Shown one piece after another: positions 6,096 through 6,166 of a DNA stretch of 6,166 nucleotides. The translations under genes and the position numbers were made by a program. Source of the DNA: Alcanivorax sp. (GTDB lineage: Bacteria; Pseudomonadota; Gammaproteobacteria; Pseudomonadales; Alcanivoracaceae); assembly GCA_007135015.1 (NCBI GenBank), contig SLJS01000103.1, positions 1 to 6,166 of the forward strand, read 5' to 3'. A model generated the notes under the pieces. That model was not told the origin of the DNA. It saw nothing but the letters and a program-made list of their open reading frames with translations, and made no database searches. Position 1 is the stretch's first letter. The number at the start of each line of letters is the position of its first letter.

Positions 6096-6109
6096 CATCT
6101 GCAGGAGTA

Positions 6110-6163
6110 CCCCTTTCCCCTTTCCCCTTGTCCCTTGTCCCTTGTCCCTTGTCCCTTCCCTTG
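6110..6163 (+). repeat. C-rich heptamer tandem repeat
   Basis: Two CCCCTTT units (6110-6116 and 6117-6123) run into four perfect tandem copies of CCCTTGT (6125-6131, 6132-6138, 6139-6145 and 6146-6152), then degenerate CCCTT and CCCTTG units. On the minus strand these are regularly spaced G-runs with loops of 2-4 bases, a strong G-quadruplex motif. The array ends 3 nt before the window edge, so copy number cannot be closed off. It is non-coding here and separates ribBX from whatever follows, probably ribH. Confidence 0.85.
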
Positions 6164-6166
6164 CCA

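Noticed and set aside
4947..6098. Long open frame of 383 codons antisense to ribBX, and similar long antisense frames opposite glyA and ribD-ribE
   Set aside because: They arise from GC-rich codon bias on the opposite strand, carry no recognisable domain, and lie entirely over well-identified genes.

Overview
The window is GC-rich chromosomal DNA, most likely from a gammaproteobacterium. Three things point there: the gene order glyA - nrdR - ribD - ribE - ribB, the RibBX-type fusion (a DHBP synthase with a degenerate GTP cyclohydrolase II tail), and the protein sequences. I cannot name a genus. It is mainly a housekeeping locus. The unusual material lies between the genes.

Layout. (1) Positions 1-722, minus strand: the 5' two thirds or less of a signalling protein, with a response-regulator receiver domain, a coiled linker and a PAS domain. 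The window edge cuts off its output domain. (2) Positions 723-924: a divergent intergenic region of about 200 bp. It holds a likely glyA promoter (-10 TAGAAT at 881-886) and an AT-rich patch near 780-802. I see no credible promoter for the minus-strand gene. (3) 925-2175, plus: glyA, serine hydroxymethyltransferase. (4) 2176-2418: a 243-bp MITE-like element with perfect 18-bp terminal inverted repeats. It is flanked by a 4-bp CTAG duplication whose left copy contains the glyA stop codon. Its right half can fold into a long nested hairpin. (5) 2423-2516: what remains of the original glyA-nrdR spacer, ending in a strong Shine-Dalgarno. (6) 2517-2981: nrdR. (7) 3061-4188 ribD, 4253-4918 ribE and 4923-6032 ribBX, all plus. 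(8) 6033-6166: an 11-bp perfect hairpin, then a C-rich tandem repeat (CCCCTTT, then CCCTTGT units) running almost to the window edge.

How the genes work together. GlyA makes glycine and 5,10-methylene-THF from serine, feeding purine and thymidylate synthesis. NrdR is the ATP/dATP-sensing repressor of ribonucleotide reductase genes. RibD performs the second and third steps of the GTP branch of riboflavin synthesis, RibBX makes the four-carbon partner (DHBP) from ribulose 5-phosphate, and RibE makes riboflavin from lumazine. Lumazine synthase (ribH) is not in the window and would be expected just downstream. GTP cyclohydrolase II (ribA) must be elsewhere, because the cyclohydrolase-like half of RibBX has lost its metal-binding cysteines. 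ribE and ribBX are separated by only 4 nt and are probably translationally coupled. No FMN riboswitch is visible upstream of any rib gene here.

I do not see a wholly new gene system. The best candidates for a second look are the MITE-like element ending glyA, two G-quadruplex-capable tracts on opposite strands (one across the nrdR stop codon, one in the terminal repeat), and a possible internal promoter before ribE.
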